Source of the DNA: Cytobacillus oceanisediminis 2691
GTDB lineage: Bacteria > Bacillota > Bacilli > Bacillales > Cytobacillaceae
Length of the DNA stretch: 64,000 nt
Assembly (NCBI RefSeq): GCF_000294775.2
Contig: NZ_CP015506.1
Span: forward strand, 3,323,501-3,387,500
Direction: 5' to 3'
Numbering within the stretch: position 1 is the first letter of the stretch; every line of letters begins with the position of its first letter. The translations under genes and the position numbers were made by a program. The notes under the pieces were generated by a model. That model saw only the letters and a list, made by a program, of their open reading frames with translations, did not search any database and was not told the DNA's origin. Positions 33,059 to 41,089 of this stretch are shown here, piece by piece.

Positions 33059-34438
33059 TTAATTGCAGCAAGTAGAAGCAGGTTCATCACAGGAACTTTT
33101 TAGATTAACGCTGCAAACACCCGTTTCCGGCAAATCGAGTTCCACTTTTTCAGAAGCGGCGAAATCACCGCTTAGATAAGCTGCCACTGACCTAACCTGC
33201 TCATAGCCTGTCGCCATCAAGAAGGTTGGAGCACGGCCATAGCTTTTTGAACCCACGATATAAAAATTCTTCTCAGGCTGTCTTAACTCCTTTTCTCCAT
33301 GGGGGCGAACTGTACCGCAGCTATGAATATTAGGATCAATTAATGGTGCCAAAGCTTCTACACTTTCAGTTGCAGAATCTATAGAAGTACGGAGTTCGTT
33401 TATCATTGCAAAATCCGGACGGCTTCCTGTATTGACAATCATTTCATCGATTCCTTCCAGGCTGCCCGGCTTGCCGTTTTGGCTGCCTATTAACCCGATT
33501 CCCGTTTCTGACTTTTTGACCAGCTGGATGCGAAATGGAGTAATGGCCTCCACTTGGCCGTTATCAACCAATTGGCGGATTCTGCTTCCGAGGCGGCCGC
33601 GTGCTTCAAGTGCATCTTTTTCTTCTCCTCCGTAGGAATCCTCAACCTGATTCCTTCTCATAATCCATAGAATCTCTGTTTCAGGATAGGTCTCTTTCAA
33701 TTCGGCTAAATCCAGCAAGGCATTAATGGCTGAATGGCCACCCCCGACAACTGCTATCCGTTTATTCCTATAGCGCTGCTGCTCACTCCCTAATATATCG
33801 GGTATTCCATAATATATTTTCTCCTTCAGCTGCTGTTCTTCTGCCAGCCAAATTCCGCTTGACGAAGCTGGATTAGGATTTCCCCAGGTGCCTGCAGCAT
33901 CTATTACTGCTTTTGATTCGTATGTTTTGTACTCTCCATTCTCCTCAGCATGGATAACAAAGGGAATATTTTCCCGGTTTGCGGTTTTCATTTTATCGGT
34001 GTCTTTTCTGCCAACTGACAAAACTTTCGTATTTAGGTGAATGAAAGGCTTTATTTCAGGTAACCTGGACAGCGGCTTGAGATAGTGTTCAACAAGCTCT
34101 TCCCCTGTAGGCAAAGCTTCCAGCTGCGGCTGTACCCAGCCATTGGCGCTTAATAACCTGGCAGCCGCTTTATCAATATTGTACCGCCATGGTGAGAATA
34201 ACCGAATATGACCCCAGCTTTTAATATTGGCTCCTGCTTGCTTCCCTGACTCCAGCAAAATAAATGATTGCCCCCTGCTTGCCAGATGTGCAGCTGCTGC
34301 CAGCCCAACCGGCCCCGCGCCAATTATAGCCACAGGCAACTCTCTTCCATCATCCCTATTTAGCGACGCCTTTTCTGATACATCTTTCTTAGACGTGCAG
34401 CACCCTTTGACAACAAAAAGATCATTCTGATTCGTCAT
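33059..34438 (-). CDS. FAD/NAD(P)-binding oxidoreductase with Cys-rich termini (ArsO-like)
   Basis: 459-residue flavoprotein of the monooxygenase/thioredoxin-reductase-like superfamily. The FAD site is VAIIGAGPVGLAAAAHLASR (about 36-55), the NAD(P) site is IAVVGGGHSAINALLDLA (about 215-232), and ATGYEQVRSVAAYL lies near the C-terminus. Unusual features are a GCC near residue 13 and a C-terminal tail with CSV, SSC and TCCN, which look suited to binding As(III) or another soft metal. ATG at 34438 follows GGAGAGAGC. The gene has its own palindromic operator 39 bp upstream. Oxidation of arsenite or of an organoarsenical is plausible but unproven. Confidence 0.75.
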   Translation of the reverse strand: MTNQNDLFVVKGCCTSKKDVSEKASLNRDDGRELPVAIIGAGPVGLAAAAHLASRGQSFILLESGKQAGANIKSWGHIRLFSPWRYNIDKAAARLLSANGWVQPQLEALPTGEELVEHYLKPLSRLPEIKPFIHLNTKVLSVGRKDTDKMKTANRENIPFVIHAEENGEYKTYESKAVIDAAGTWGNPNPASSSGIWLAEEQQLKEKIYYGIPDILGSEQQRYRNKRIAVVGGGHSAINALLDLAELKETYPETEILWIMRRNQVEDSYGGEEKDALEARGRLGSRIRQLVDNGQVEAITPFRIQLVKKSETGIGLIGSQNGKPGSLEGIDEMIVNTGSRPDFAMINELRTSIDSATESVEALAPLIDPNIHSCGTVRPHGEKELRQPEKNFYIVGSKSYGRAPTFLMATGYEQVRSVAAYLSGDFAASEKVELDLPETGVCSVNLKSSCDEPASTCCN

Positions 34439-34476
34439 GCTCTCTCCTCTTTCTCCAAATTAGGATTGATTGCTTT

Positions 34477-34495
34477 TACTTGCAATATACAAGTA
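34477..34495 (-). promoter_or_regulatory. Operator of the flavoprotein operon
   Basis: TACTTG-CAATATA-CAAGTA, perfect arms of 6 with a 7-bp centre, MarR-type size. A partner with the same geometry (TTAGTTG-N7-CAACTAA) lies upstream of the adjacent marR gene. Confidence 0.7.
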
Positions 34496-34510
34496 TTATA
34501 CCCAGGGGAT

Positions 34511-34960
34511 TCACCCCTGTATTGGCTTACAGCATGCACTGGACTTTGCCATTGCATTATTTAACAAATGAATCGAGCGGATGACTGTTTCTTTTTCAAA
34601 CTCATTCATTTGTGAAAAAACCTCATGTAAAAATGAATTCATCTCCTGATCTATTGAACCTGCAATATATTTGCCTTCTGCAGTCAGCGAAAGAATACTG
34701 ATTCTCTTATCAGCAGGATCCGGTGTTTTCTTAACTAAGTTCATCTTGACTAAAGATTGAACCTGCCTGCTGAAAGTAGTAATATCCGTCCCTAACGTAT
34801 CTGCAATCTGCTGCATGGAGGGGTTATGCTGATTGTCAATCTCATAAAGAATATGGCTTTGAATGAGGGAAATATCGCAACCGCCGACATTGCAGCAATT
34901 TTTATTGAGTAAGCCAAAACGGCGCGTCATTACTTGAAACAAACTGCGAAGATTTTCCAT
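34511..34960 (-). CDS. Cys-rich MarR-family regulator
   Basis: Winged-helix regulator of 149 residues. An unusual NKNCCNVGGCDIS stretch lies at about 21-33, just before the first core helix, and a second CC pair is near the C-terminus (SSACCKP). The HTH is NPSMQQIADTLGTDITTFSRQVQSL and the wing has DPADKRISILSLT. The Cys pairs suggest sensing of As(III), another soft metal or thiol stress. ATG at 34960 (GAGGTG 6 bp upstream) is chosen over an ATG at 35041, which would put an operator inside the coding region. Confidence 0.85.
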   Translation of the reverse strand: MENLRSLFQVMTRRFGLLNKNCCNVGGCDISLIQSHILYEIDNQHNPSMQQIADTLGTDITTFSRQVQSLVKMNLVKKTPDPADKRISILSLTAEGKYIAGSIDQEMNSFLHEVFSQMNEFEKETVIRSIHLLNNAMAKSSACCKPIQG

Positions 34961-34992
34961 TATTTTCACCTCTTGGTTACAGTATAGTTCTT

Positions 34993-35013
34993 TTAGTTGT
35001 ATTTTGCAACTAA
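34993..35013 (-). promoter_or_regulatory. Operator upstream of the Cys-rich marR gene
   Basis: TTAGTTG and CAACTAA arms separated by 7 bp (TATTTTG), 33 bp upstream of the marR ATG. Same geometry as the site at 34477-34495, indicating autoregulation. Confidence 0.65.
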
Positions 35014-35030
35014 TTTCTTTTTCAAAAAAA

Positions 35031-35053
35031 CAGACCATCACTTTTAAGGTCTG
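35031..35053 (-). terminator. Terminator of the SMR pair
   Basis: CAGACC and GGTCTG form the stem; on the minus strand TTTTTTT follows. It lies 29 nt past the stop of the second SMR gene. Confidence 0.9.
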
Positions 35054-35081
35054 CTTCTGATATTAATAGCCTAAGGAGTTC

Positions 35082-35396
35082 TTAAGATGTCATCCCCAGT
35101 CCAATAACACCAACTAAGATGAATGCCAGGGATAAATATTGCTTATAACCAAATTTTTCTTTAAACCAAAACAAACCAGCCAGCGTAATGCCAATGCTCC
35201 CCACTCCTGTCCAAATAGCATAGGCCACACCGGCTGGAATCCTTTGCATGGCCATAGATAAACAGAAGAAAGAGAAAATGAAACCAACTGCCATTATAAC
35301 GATCGGCCATTTCTTTCTCGTTCCATCCATGTATTTCATGGCAATTGTAGCGACCACTTCTTCTATGCCCGCCAGAATCAATAATCCCCAAGCCAT
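35082..35396 (-). CDS. SMR-family efflux subunit B (YvdR/YkkD-like)
   Basis: Small multidrug-resistance protein of 104 residues with four spans. The membrane Glu is in GIEEVVATIAMKYMDG and the AYAIWTGVGSIG segment is typical. It overlaps the upstream SMR gene by 1 bp, and the two probably form a heterodimer, as in YkkCD and YvdRS. ATG at 35396 follows GAGGTGAATTATA. Guanidinium-type or cationic drug substrates are possible; the substrate cannot be fixed from sequence. Confidence 0.88.
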   Translation of the reverse strand: MAWGLLILAGIEEVVATIAMKYMDGTRKKWPIVIMAVGFIFSFFCLSMAMQRIPAGVAYAIWTGVGSIGITLAGLFWFKEKFGYKQYLSLAFILVGVIGLGMTS

Positions 35397-35731
35397 TATA
35401 ATTCACCTCTCACTTCAGTGTTTTCCTGTTTCGTAAAAGTCTTCATGCCAATGATCCCTGCCAATAATATCACTAGAAAAAATACTTGAGTTACCGAAAA
35501 AGGCTCCCCCATGATCACACCTAAAATATAAGTGCCTACAGTTCCAATCCCGACAAATACGGTATAAGCTGCCGCAACAGGAATTACTTTATATGAGCGA
35601 ATCAATAGTATAAAGCTTGCTGCTATCAGTACAGTGGTAATCGTCCATTCCAGAAATGAATCTGCATATTTTAAACCTGAAGCCCACATCACTTCAAGGA
35701 TGCCGGCTGTATATACTAACATCCATTTCAT
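35396..35731 (-). CDS. SMR-family efflux subunit A (YvdS/YkkC-like)
   Basis: SMR protein of 111 residues, four spans, with the key membrane Glu in GILEVMWASGLKYADS, a pattern closest to the SugE/Gdx branch. YTVFVGIGTVGTYILG is the third-span region. ATG at 35731 follows AAGGAGTTGAGAGCAA. It has a TetR operator directly upstream and is paired with the next SMR gene. Confidence 0.88.
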   Translation of the reverse strand: MKWMLVYTAGILEVMWASGLKYADSFLEWTITTVLIAASFILLIRSYKVIPVAAAYTVFVGIGTVGTYILGVIMGEPFSVTQVFFLVILLAGIIGMKTFTKQENTEVRGEL

Positions 35732-35750
35732 TTGCTCTCAACTCCTTATG

Positions 35751-35767
35751 AATGACAGTCAGTCATT
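35751..35767 (-). promoter_or_regulatory. TetR operator upstream of the SMR pair
   Basis: AATGACAGTCAGTCATT: arms AATGAC/GTCATT around 5 bp. Its 13-bp core TGACAGTCAGTCA recurs as exact reverse complement upstream of the tetR gene. Confidence 0.8.
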
Positions 35768-35806
35768 TTTCTTTAAAGAAAAATTATTGGAAGCAGTCCA
35801 ATAATT

Positions 35807-36391
35807 TTAGTCCGTGATTAATGATTTCCTGATAAATTTAAAAAGCTCTTCCTTATAAACAGTCAGGGACTCATCCCGCTCGCCGCCAATATAATATCTT
35901 TCAGCAGCATTTTCGATAAGGTTAATGATGGTCCTTGAGGTCCACTTCACATTAATGTCTGGTAAAATTTCTTCTTTTTGAACCGCCTTGCTGATTTCAA
36001 CCTCAAGCCATTCGTAATATGGCCGGTATACCTCTTCCCATTTTTCCAGGGAATGGTTGACAGCAAGCCCTGAGTATACAAGTACGATGATATCTTTATG
36101 TTCATCTGTAACCTTAAAGGTCTCATCAATGACGGCATCTAAAGTGCTCCAGAAGCTTTCTGCTCCCTGCACCTTCCTCTTCATCCGATCCAGTATTTTG
36201 GTGAGAAGTGAATTGGCGATCGCAGGAACCAAATCACTTTTTGAAGAAAAATATAAATAGAACGTTCCCTGAGCAATGCCTGCTTTCTTAACGATCTCTG
36301 ATACCGAGGATTTTTCAAGGCCTTTTTCAGAAATAACCTCAATAGAAGCGTTCAGTATTCTACTGTATTTATCATCCGGCCGATCCTGCAT
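35807..36391 (-). CDS. TetR-family regulator (YvdT-like)
   Basis: 194 residues. N-terminal TetR HTH (about 8-55: ILNASIEVISEKGLEKSSVS, KKAGIAQGTFYLYFSSKSDL), C-terminal ligand domain. ATG at 36391 has GGAGG 8 bp upstream. The longer reading frame from 36427 would run through the operator and is rejected. It probably represses itself and the SMR pair, like Bacillus YvdT with yvdSR. Confidence 0.88.
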   Translation of the reverse strand: MQDRPDDKYSRILNASIEVISEKGLEKSSVSEIVKKAGIAQGTFYLYFSSKSDLVPAIANSLLTKILDRMKRKVQGAESFWSTLDAVIDETFKVTDEHKDIIVLVYSGLAVNHSLEKWEEVYRPYYEWLEVEISKAVQKEEILPDINVKWTSRTIINLIENAAERYYIGGERDESLTVYKEELFKFIRKSLITD

Positions 36392-36411
36392 GTATATATC
36401 CTCCTTGTTAA

Positions 36412-36428
36412 AGTGACTGACTGTCATT
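36412..36428 (-). promoter_or_regulatory. TetR operator upstream of tetR
   Basis: AGTGACTGACTGTCATT contains TGACTGACTGTCA, the exact reverse complement of the core before the SMR genes. It lies 21 bp upstream of the tetR start. Confidence 0.8.
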
Positions 36429-36504
36429 CATTATACCAATCCTTTCCCTTTCTATCAAGAATAATGAAATGTCCCTTAAAACTTGTTATTTTCCCAGAAC
36501 TAAT

Positions 36505-36520
36505 TACTTTGCGCAAAGTA
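36505..36520 (+). promoter_or_regulatory. PadR operator upstream of SDR gene
   Basis: TACTTTGCGCAAAGTA, a perfect 16-bp palindrome 62 bp upstream of the first short-chain dehydrogenase. A near-identical site lies between the second dehydrogenase and padR. Confidence 0.8.
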
Positions 36521-36582
36521 TATTTTCGATTATACTTAATTTGCAAACGCATTTTAAAAAGATACATCAAGGGGGAATTGTA

Positions 36583-37317
36583 ATGGGTAAATTTGATAAT
36601 AAAATTGTATTGGTTACTGGCGGAGCATCTGGAATGGGAAAACGAATGACTGAGCTTTTAGTCGAAGAAGGCGCTTATGTTATTGCAGCGGACATTAATA
36701 AAGAGCTCTTGAACGCTGTCAGCCAAAATGTTTCAGTGGAAGGCAAATTGCTGAATGTCATGTCAGAGGATGATTGGAAAAAGGCAGTGGAAGAAATCGT
36801 TGCCGATCATGGAAGAATCGATGTTCTTATTAATAATGCCGGCATTTCAAGCGAGAAGCATATGGATGATGTGACCATTGAAGATTGGGATCTTATGATG
36901 CGCATAAATGGTTTCGGGCCATTTGCAGGAATGAAGCATGTATTGCCGCAGATGGTCAAACAGCAAAGCGGTGCAGTTGTGAATATTTCAAGCTACACAG
37001 CCATGGTGGGGATGGGGACAAACACGTACACTGCTTCAAAAGGTGCTGTCAGAGCCATCTCCAGAGCGGCAAGCACACAGTATGGCCGTTTCGGTATCAG
37101 GGTTAACGCCGTCTTCCCTGGCGTCATTAAAACGCCAATGACAGAAAACCTGTCAGAATCCAGTGAAGTGCTGCAAAGATTAATTCAGGCCACTCCGCTC
37201 CAAAGACTTGGTGAAGCGGATGACGTGGCACGCGCTGTATTGTTCCTTGCTTCAGATGATTCTTCATATATTACAGGAGCAGAATTAGTTATTGACGGCG
37301 GCTTTTCTGCACAATAG
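36583..37317 (+). CDS. Short-chain dehydrogenase/reductase 1
   Basis: NAD(P)-dependent oxidoreductase of 244 residues. The cofactor site is LVTGGASGMGKR, NNAGIS is present, the catalytic residues are S in VVNISSYTAM and YTASKGA, and the C-terminus is TGAELVIDGGFS. ATG at 36583 follows AAGGGGGAATTGTA; an upstream ATG at 36469 would translate the operator region. Convergent with a second SDR gene; both have PadR-type sites. Substrate unknown. Confidence 0.9.
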   Translation: MGKFDNKIVLVTGGASGMGKRMTELLVEEGAYVIAADINKELLNAVSQNVSVEGKLLNVMSEDDWKKAVEEIVADHGRIDVLINNAGISSEKHMDDVTIEDWDLMMRINGFGPFAGMKHVLPQMVKQQSGAVVNISSYTAMVGMGTNTYTASKGAVRAISRAASTQYGRFGIRVNAVFPGVIKTPMTENLSESSEVLQRLIQATPLQRLGEADDVARAVLFLASDDSSYITGAELVIDGGFSAQ

Positions 37318-37378
37318 AAAAGCGGAAGGGTCTTTAAGCCAGACAATTAACTAACTTCAGAGCAGGTAAGCCTATCTC

Positions 37379-37416
37379 AAACAAAGAAACTGTCCAAGGA
37401 GACAGTTTCTTTGTTT
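37379..37416. terminator. Bidirectional terminator between the two SDR genes
   Basis: AAACAAAGAAACTGTC pairs with GACAGTTTCTTTGTTT (16 bp) around CAAGGA. It overlaps the stop codon of the minus-strand dehydrogenase. Confidence 0.9.
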
Positions 37417-38164
37417 ATGTTAACTTTTGCGTTCCGCCGTCTACCATTATTGTCTGTCCGGTAATATAAGAGCTGCTTTCGCTGCTTAAGAATACAGCCG
37501 CTTCCCCAATATCCTTTTCCGGATCCCCCATGCGGCCAAGCGGAATTCCATTGAGTACCTGCTCATATTGATCAGGGAAGTTCTCGCTCCAATTTTTCAC
37601 GCCTTCAGTATAAGCGATTGGTGAGATTAAATTCACATTAATCTGATCCTTAGCCCACTCATTTGCAACGGTTCGCGTCAAACCGCGAATCGCTTCTTTT
37701 GCAGATCCATAGGAAGCCTGGTTAACCTGGCCCGAAATACCGGCACCTGAAGCAAAGTTAATCACGAATCCTTTATTTTTCTTAAGCTGTTCGTATGAGG
37801 CTTGCATTAAATGGACAGTAGGGTAAAATCCTGTATTAAAGGATAATTCAAAGTCTTCCAGTGTTGTATTCACAAATGGCATCTGTCTGGAAACATGCGC
37901 GTTGTTGACAAGGATATCCAATTTTCCATACTGTGAGATAGTCTCCTGCACAAGCTCTACGGCATTTTCCTTCCGGGATATGTCTTTTTCAATAAAAAGA
38001 ATCGATCCAAACTGGCGTAATTGCTTTACAGCCGCTTCTCCGGCTTCCCGGTTGATATCTGCAATCACAACGTTAGCGCCATGTTTCAGCATGGCTGTAG
38101 CTATTCCCTTGCCAATTCCGCCGGCACCGCCTGTAATTAATGCAACTTTGTCCTTTAGATTCAT
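37415..38164 (-). CDS. Short-chain dehydrogenase/reductase 2
   Basis: 249-residue SDR. Cofactor site ALITGGAGGIGKG, NNAHVSRQ, catalytic S in FASGAGISG and YGSAKEA, and C-terminus TGQTIMVDGGTQK. ATG at 38164 follows AGGAGGAGATCAT. It is divergent from padR with one palindromic site between them, so PadR probably controls it. Substrate unknown. Confidence 0.9.
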   Translation of the reverse strand: MNLKDKVALITGGAGGIGKGIATAMLKHGANVVIADINREAGEAAVKQLRQFGSILFIEKDISRKENAVELVQETISQYGKLDILVNNAHVSRQMPFVNTTLEDFELSFNTGFYPTVHLMQASYEQLKKNKGFVINFASGAGISGQVNQASYGSAKEAIRGLTRTVANEWAKDQINVNLISPIAYTEGVKNWSENFPDQYEQVLNGIPLGRMGDPEKDIGEAAVFLSSESSSYITGQTIMVDGGTQKLT

Positions 38165-38200
38165 ATGATCTCCTCCTCACCTTTATTATAAATCATTCAC

Positions 38201-38216
38201 TACTTTGCACAAAGTA
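38201..38216. promoter_or_regulatory. PadR operator in the SDR2-padR divergent promoter
   Basis: TACTTTGCACAAAGTA: palindrome with one central mismatch, matching the site at 36505-36520 in 15 of 16 bases. Confidence 0.8.
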
Positions 38217-38239
38217 ATTATTTAAAAGGAGCTGCTATT

Positions 38240-38746
38240 ATGTCCATGCAAATCGTGATTCTCGGTCTTTTAAAAGAGAAAGAATATCATCCATATGAAA
38301 TGAAAAAAGTTATTTTAGAACACAAATGGGATCAGCTATTCCCCGTTACGGACGGCAATTTATATCATGCCATCCGCAAACTCGAAAAACATAAGTGGAT
38401 CCAGGCGGAAAAGCGGGAACAGGTGAATAACCGGCCAAACCGCACTGTCTATCAAATTACTGAAGAAGGAAAAAATCAGCTTTCAGAAGAGATCATTGAG
38501 GTGTTTAAAAAACGGATGCCTGAACCTCGTTCCCTTTATCCAGCCCTATTATTTATCGAATCACCCGAAGTCCCTGCAGCAGCAGAGCATATTAAATCCT
38601 GGATCTCCGATCTGAAGACAGAAAGTGAAGTGAAGCATGATTACCAAGACGTCATTCCGAACCTGATCCAGGAGCATTATAAAGGGTTAAATGAGTTTTA
38701 TATGAATTGGCTTTCTAAAATTCTTGATGCATTAGAATCAGTATAA
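38240..38746 (+). CDS. PadR-family transcriptional regulator
   Basis: 168 residues: an N-terminal PadR winged helix (about 1-85: IVILGLLKEKEYHPYEMKKV, VTDGNLYHAIRKLEKHKWI, NRTVYQITEEG) and a C-terminal helical dimer part. ATG at 38240 follows AAAAGGAGCTGCTATT. It probably binds the TACTTTGCRCAAAGTA sites and controls both SDR genes and itself. Confidence 0.9.
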   Translation: MSMQIVILGLLKEKEYHPYEMKKVILEHKWDQLFPVTDGNLYHAIRKLEKHKWIQAEKREQVNNRPNRTVYQITEEGKNQLSEEIIEVFKKRMPEPRSLYPALLFIESPEVPAAAEHIKSWISDLKTESEVKHDYQDVIPNLIQEHYKGLNEFYMNWLSKILDALESV

Positions 38747-38754
38747 AAATAGAA

Positions 38755-38780
38755 GTAAGGGGTACCTCCCCTTGCTTTTT
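38755..38780 (+). terminator. Terminator of padR
   Basis: GTAAGGGG and CCCCTTGC form the stem, followed by TTTTTAT. Confidence 0.88.
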
Positions 38781-38948
38781 ATATATCCGGCTGTTTCCTC
38801 AGATTTATCCCCATCTAATAAACTGTAAAAATATTGCCATTTTGCTTAAAAGCTATGTACTTTTAGCTCAAAAGCAATTATACTATTCTGAATATTGTCT
38901 TTTCGTTACGCGAAGGATTTTCGAAATACCTTTAAGGAGTGTCTTTAG

Positions 38949-40181
38949 TTGAGAAGTTCAGCAAAATTTGATTCAAAAACCTTTTTCCTGATGGCCGGCA
39001 TTATTTTTGTTGCTTTTAATTTACGCCCTGCGATAACATCAGTTGGGCCATTGATCGGAGCAATCCGGGATGAAACGGGAATTTCCAATGGTGCAGCAGG
39101 CCTTCTGACTACCCTTCCGCTCGTTGCCTTCGCCCTGCTCTCTCCTTTTGTTCCGAGGATTGCCCAAAAACTTGGAAGTGAATGGAGCATTCTATTGGGT
39201 TTGACTATTTTGGGATCCGGCATTGCTGCACGTTCTGTAGGGATGCTTCCGCCTCTGTACATAGGAACTATTTTAATAGGTTTAGGCGTAGGTCTTTGCA
39301 ATGTGCTTCTTCCTGGAATGGTCAAGGAAAAGTTTCCTCAGAAGGTTGGCCTGCTTACAGGCATTTATACATTTTCAATGGGGATTTGTGCAGGGCTTGC
39401 GCCAGGATTCAGTATCCCGATTGCAGAAGATCTTGGCCTGGGATGGAGGCTTTCACTTGGTGTATGGACCATCTTAATCCTTATCGCCATTATTGTCTGG
39501 CTTCCTCAGATCAGATTGCGAAAGAAAAAAACGGAAGCACCTAAAGGTTCTGCACCAAAGGGTTCTATCTGGTCCTCACCCATCGCCTGGCAGGTCACAC
39601 TGTTTATGGGATTGCAATCAATGGTCTATTTCAGCACCACCACCTGGCTCCCCGAAATTCTTCATAGCCAGGGGCGGGAAATCGCTGCTGCTGGATGGAT
39701 GGTAACAGTTTTCCAGTTTTCAGGACTCCCTGTTAATTTTATTATTCCGGTTCTTGCCGATCGGCTGCCTAACCAAAAGGGGATTGCTCTTGGCATCGGC
39801 ATTTTCACTTTTGCCGGCATAACGGGACTCCTGATGAATGTCAATGCCATCATCTCTAACATCAGTATTGTTCTCCTCGGGATTGGTCTTGGGGCTGCAA
39901 TCAGTCATTCCTTAACCCTGATCGGCCTTCGTGCTGAAAATGCCAAACAGGCAGCCAGTCTTTCAGGAATGGCACAATCGGTCGGCTACCTGCTTGCTGC
40001 GGCAGGACCGATACTCATCGGCTCACTGTATGACCTGTTTCACTCCTGGACCGTTCCACTTATCTTCCTTATGGCCATTACTGCCATCTTTACTATTTCC
40101 GGAATTGGGGCAGGGCGTAATCAATTTGTTTTGCAGGATAAGCACAATAAACAGGATAAAACTGCATCAACTATTGCATAA
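38949..40181 (+). CDS. CynX/NimT-type MFS transporter
   Basis: 410-residue MFS exporter with 12 spans, of the CynX/NimT group. The N-terminal FNLRPAITSVGPLIG is a hallmark, and SLSGMAQSVGYLLAAAGP lies in the C-terminal half. Start is TTG at 38949 with AAGGAG 9 bp upstream. It stands alone between terminators. The substrate is not known; the name does not prove cyanate transport. Confidence 0.88.
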   Translation: MRSSAKFDSKTFFLMAGIIFVAFNLRPAITSVGPLIGAIRDETGISNGAAGLLTTLPLVAFALLSPFVPRIAQKLGSEWSILLGLTILGSGIAARSVGMLPPLYIGTILIGLGVGLCNVLLPGMVKEKFPQKVGLLTGIYTFSMGICAGLAPGFSIPIAEDLGLGWRLSLGVWTILILIAIIVWLPQIRLRKKKTEAPKGSAPKGSIWSSPIAWQVTLFMGLQSMVYFSTTTWLPEILHSQGREIAAAGWMVTVFQFSGLPVNFIIPVLADRLPNQKGIALGIGIFTFAGITGLLMNVNAIISNISIVLLGIGLGAAISHSLTLIGLRAENAKQAASLSGMAQSVGYLLAAAGPILIGSLYDLFHSWTVPLIFLMAITAIFTISGIGAGRNQFVLQDKHNKQDKTASTIA

Positions 40182-40189
40182 TGCAAAAA

Positions 40190-40224
40190 AACAGCAGCCG
40201 GTTCACATAAGACCGGCTGCTGTT
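40190..40224 (+). terminator. Terminator of the CynX-type gene
   Basis: AACAGCAGCCGGT and ACCGGCTGCTGTT form a perfect 13-bp stem followed by TTCATT. Confidence 0.9.
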
Positions 40225-40450
40225 TCATTAGTATTATTTCCCCTGATTCATCAGCGCACTCAAATCAGGCTAGTCAGATTAGAAAGTTATATACAAATAT
40301 AAAATTGTTAAATTTATCAATGCCACAATACGCGTTGTTGATTCCGCCCTGTTTTAAGGAATCTTAAAAAATTTTAATTTTGTTTAAAACCGTTTACCCC
40401 TCCCCTGCGTTACCTGTATTTGATAAGAAAAAATAACGGAGGGATTAAAC

Positions 40451-40960
40451 ATGAAAACAAAAATTTATTTTTGGACAATTCTTTTAGCTGGCATACTTTT
40501 TGCAGGATGCAGCTCTCAGGAAAAACCAGAAAGCACAGGTACAAAAGAACAAGCACAAGAAACAACAACAGCGGTTAACAACGAGTCAGAAAAAGATCTT
40601 GCAGAATCGGATGCGAAACTTCAACTGATGGAAAACAAAAAAATTGGTAAATATCTTACAGATGCTAAAGGTATGGCACTTTACTTCTTTGCAACAGATC
40701 AGCCAAATACATCAAATTGCAGTGGAGATTGCCTTGAAAACTGGCCTGCTTTCTACTATGAAGATTTTGCCGTTCCGGAAGGATTTAATAAAGAAGACTT
40801 CGGAACGATTACTCGCGCTGACACTGGTGAGAAACAAACGACCTACAAGGGCTATCCGCTTTACTACTTCGTAAAGGACGGAGCATCTGGTGATGTAAAG
40901 GGACAAGGCGTCAAAGATGTTTGGTTTATTGTTAACAGCGAAACATCATTTGCACAATAA
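40451..40960 (+). CDS. COG4315-type secreted lipoprotein
   Basis: 169 residues. A lipoprotein signal ends in LLAGILFAGC (Cys at about 20), then a Lys/Glu/Thr-rich linker, then a domain with two repeats, GKYLTDAKGMALYFF and KQTTYKGYPLYYFVKD, with CSGDCLENWPAF between them. This matches the secreted-repeat lipoproteins of COG4315; the CxxxC pair may be redox- or heme-related. ATG at 40451 follows ACGGAGGGATTAAAC. It lies just upstream of an ECF sigma/anti-sigma pair that may control it. Confidence 0.85.
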   Translation: MKTKIYFWTILLAGILFAGCSSQEKPESTGTKEQAQETTTAVNNESEKDLAESDAKLQLMENKKIGKYLTDAKGMALYFFATDQPNTSNCSGDCLENWPAFYYEDFAVPEGFNKEDFGTITRADTGEKQTTYKGYPLYYFVKDGASGDVKGQGVKDVWFIVNSETSFAQ

Positions 40961-40975
40961 TGGATACTGCCGAAG

Positions 40976-41008
40976 GAACTGCCTGGTTTATCGGCAGTTC
41001 TTTTTTTC
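40976..41008 (+). terminator. Terminator of the lipoprotein gene
   Basis: GAACTGCC and GGCAGTTC form an 8-bp stem followed by TTTTTTTT. Confidence 0.93.
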
Positions 41009-41089
41009 CTCCCCCATCAAATTTTCCCGTCAATCTATGTTAACATCTATACTAAATAATTTCGTTTAACAAGGGAGCGATTTCCGTCA

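Noticed and set aside
34511..35041. Longer MarR start at 35041
   Set aside because: It would place the operator palindrome inside the coding region and has no ribosome site; ATG at 34960 has GAGGTG.
35082..35806. Guanidine (ykkC) riboswitch before the SMR pair
   Set aside because: The 75-bp gap upstream of the first SMR gene is too short for the riboswitch and instead contains a TetR operator.
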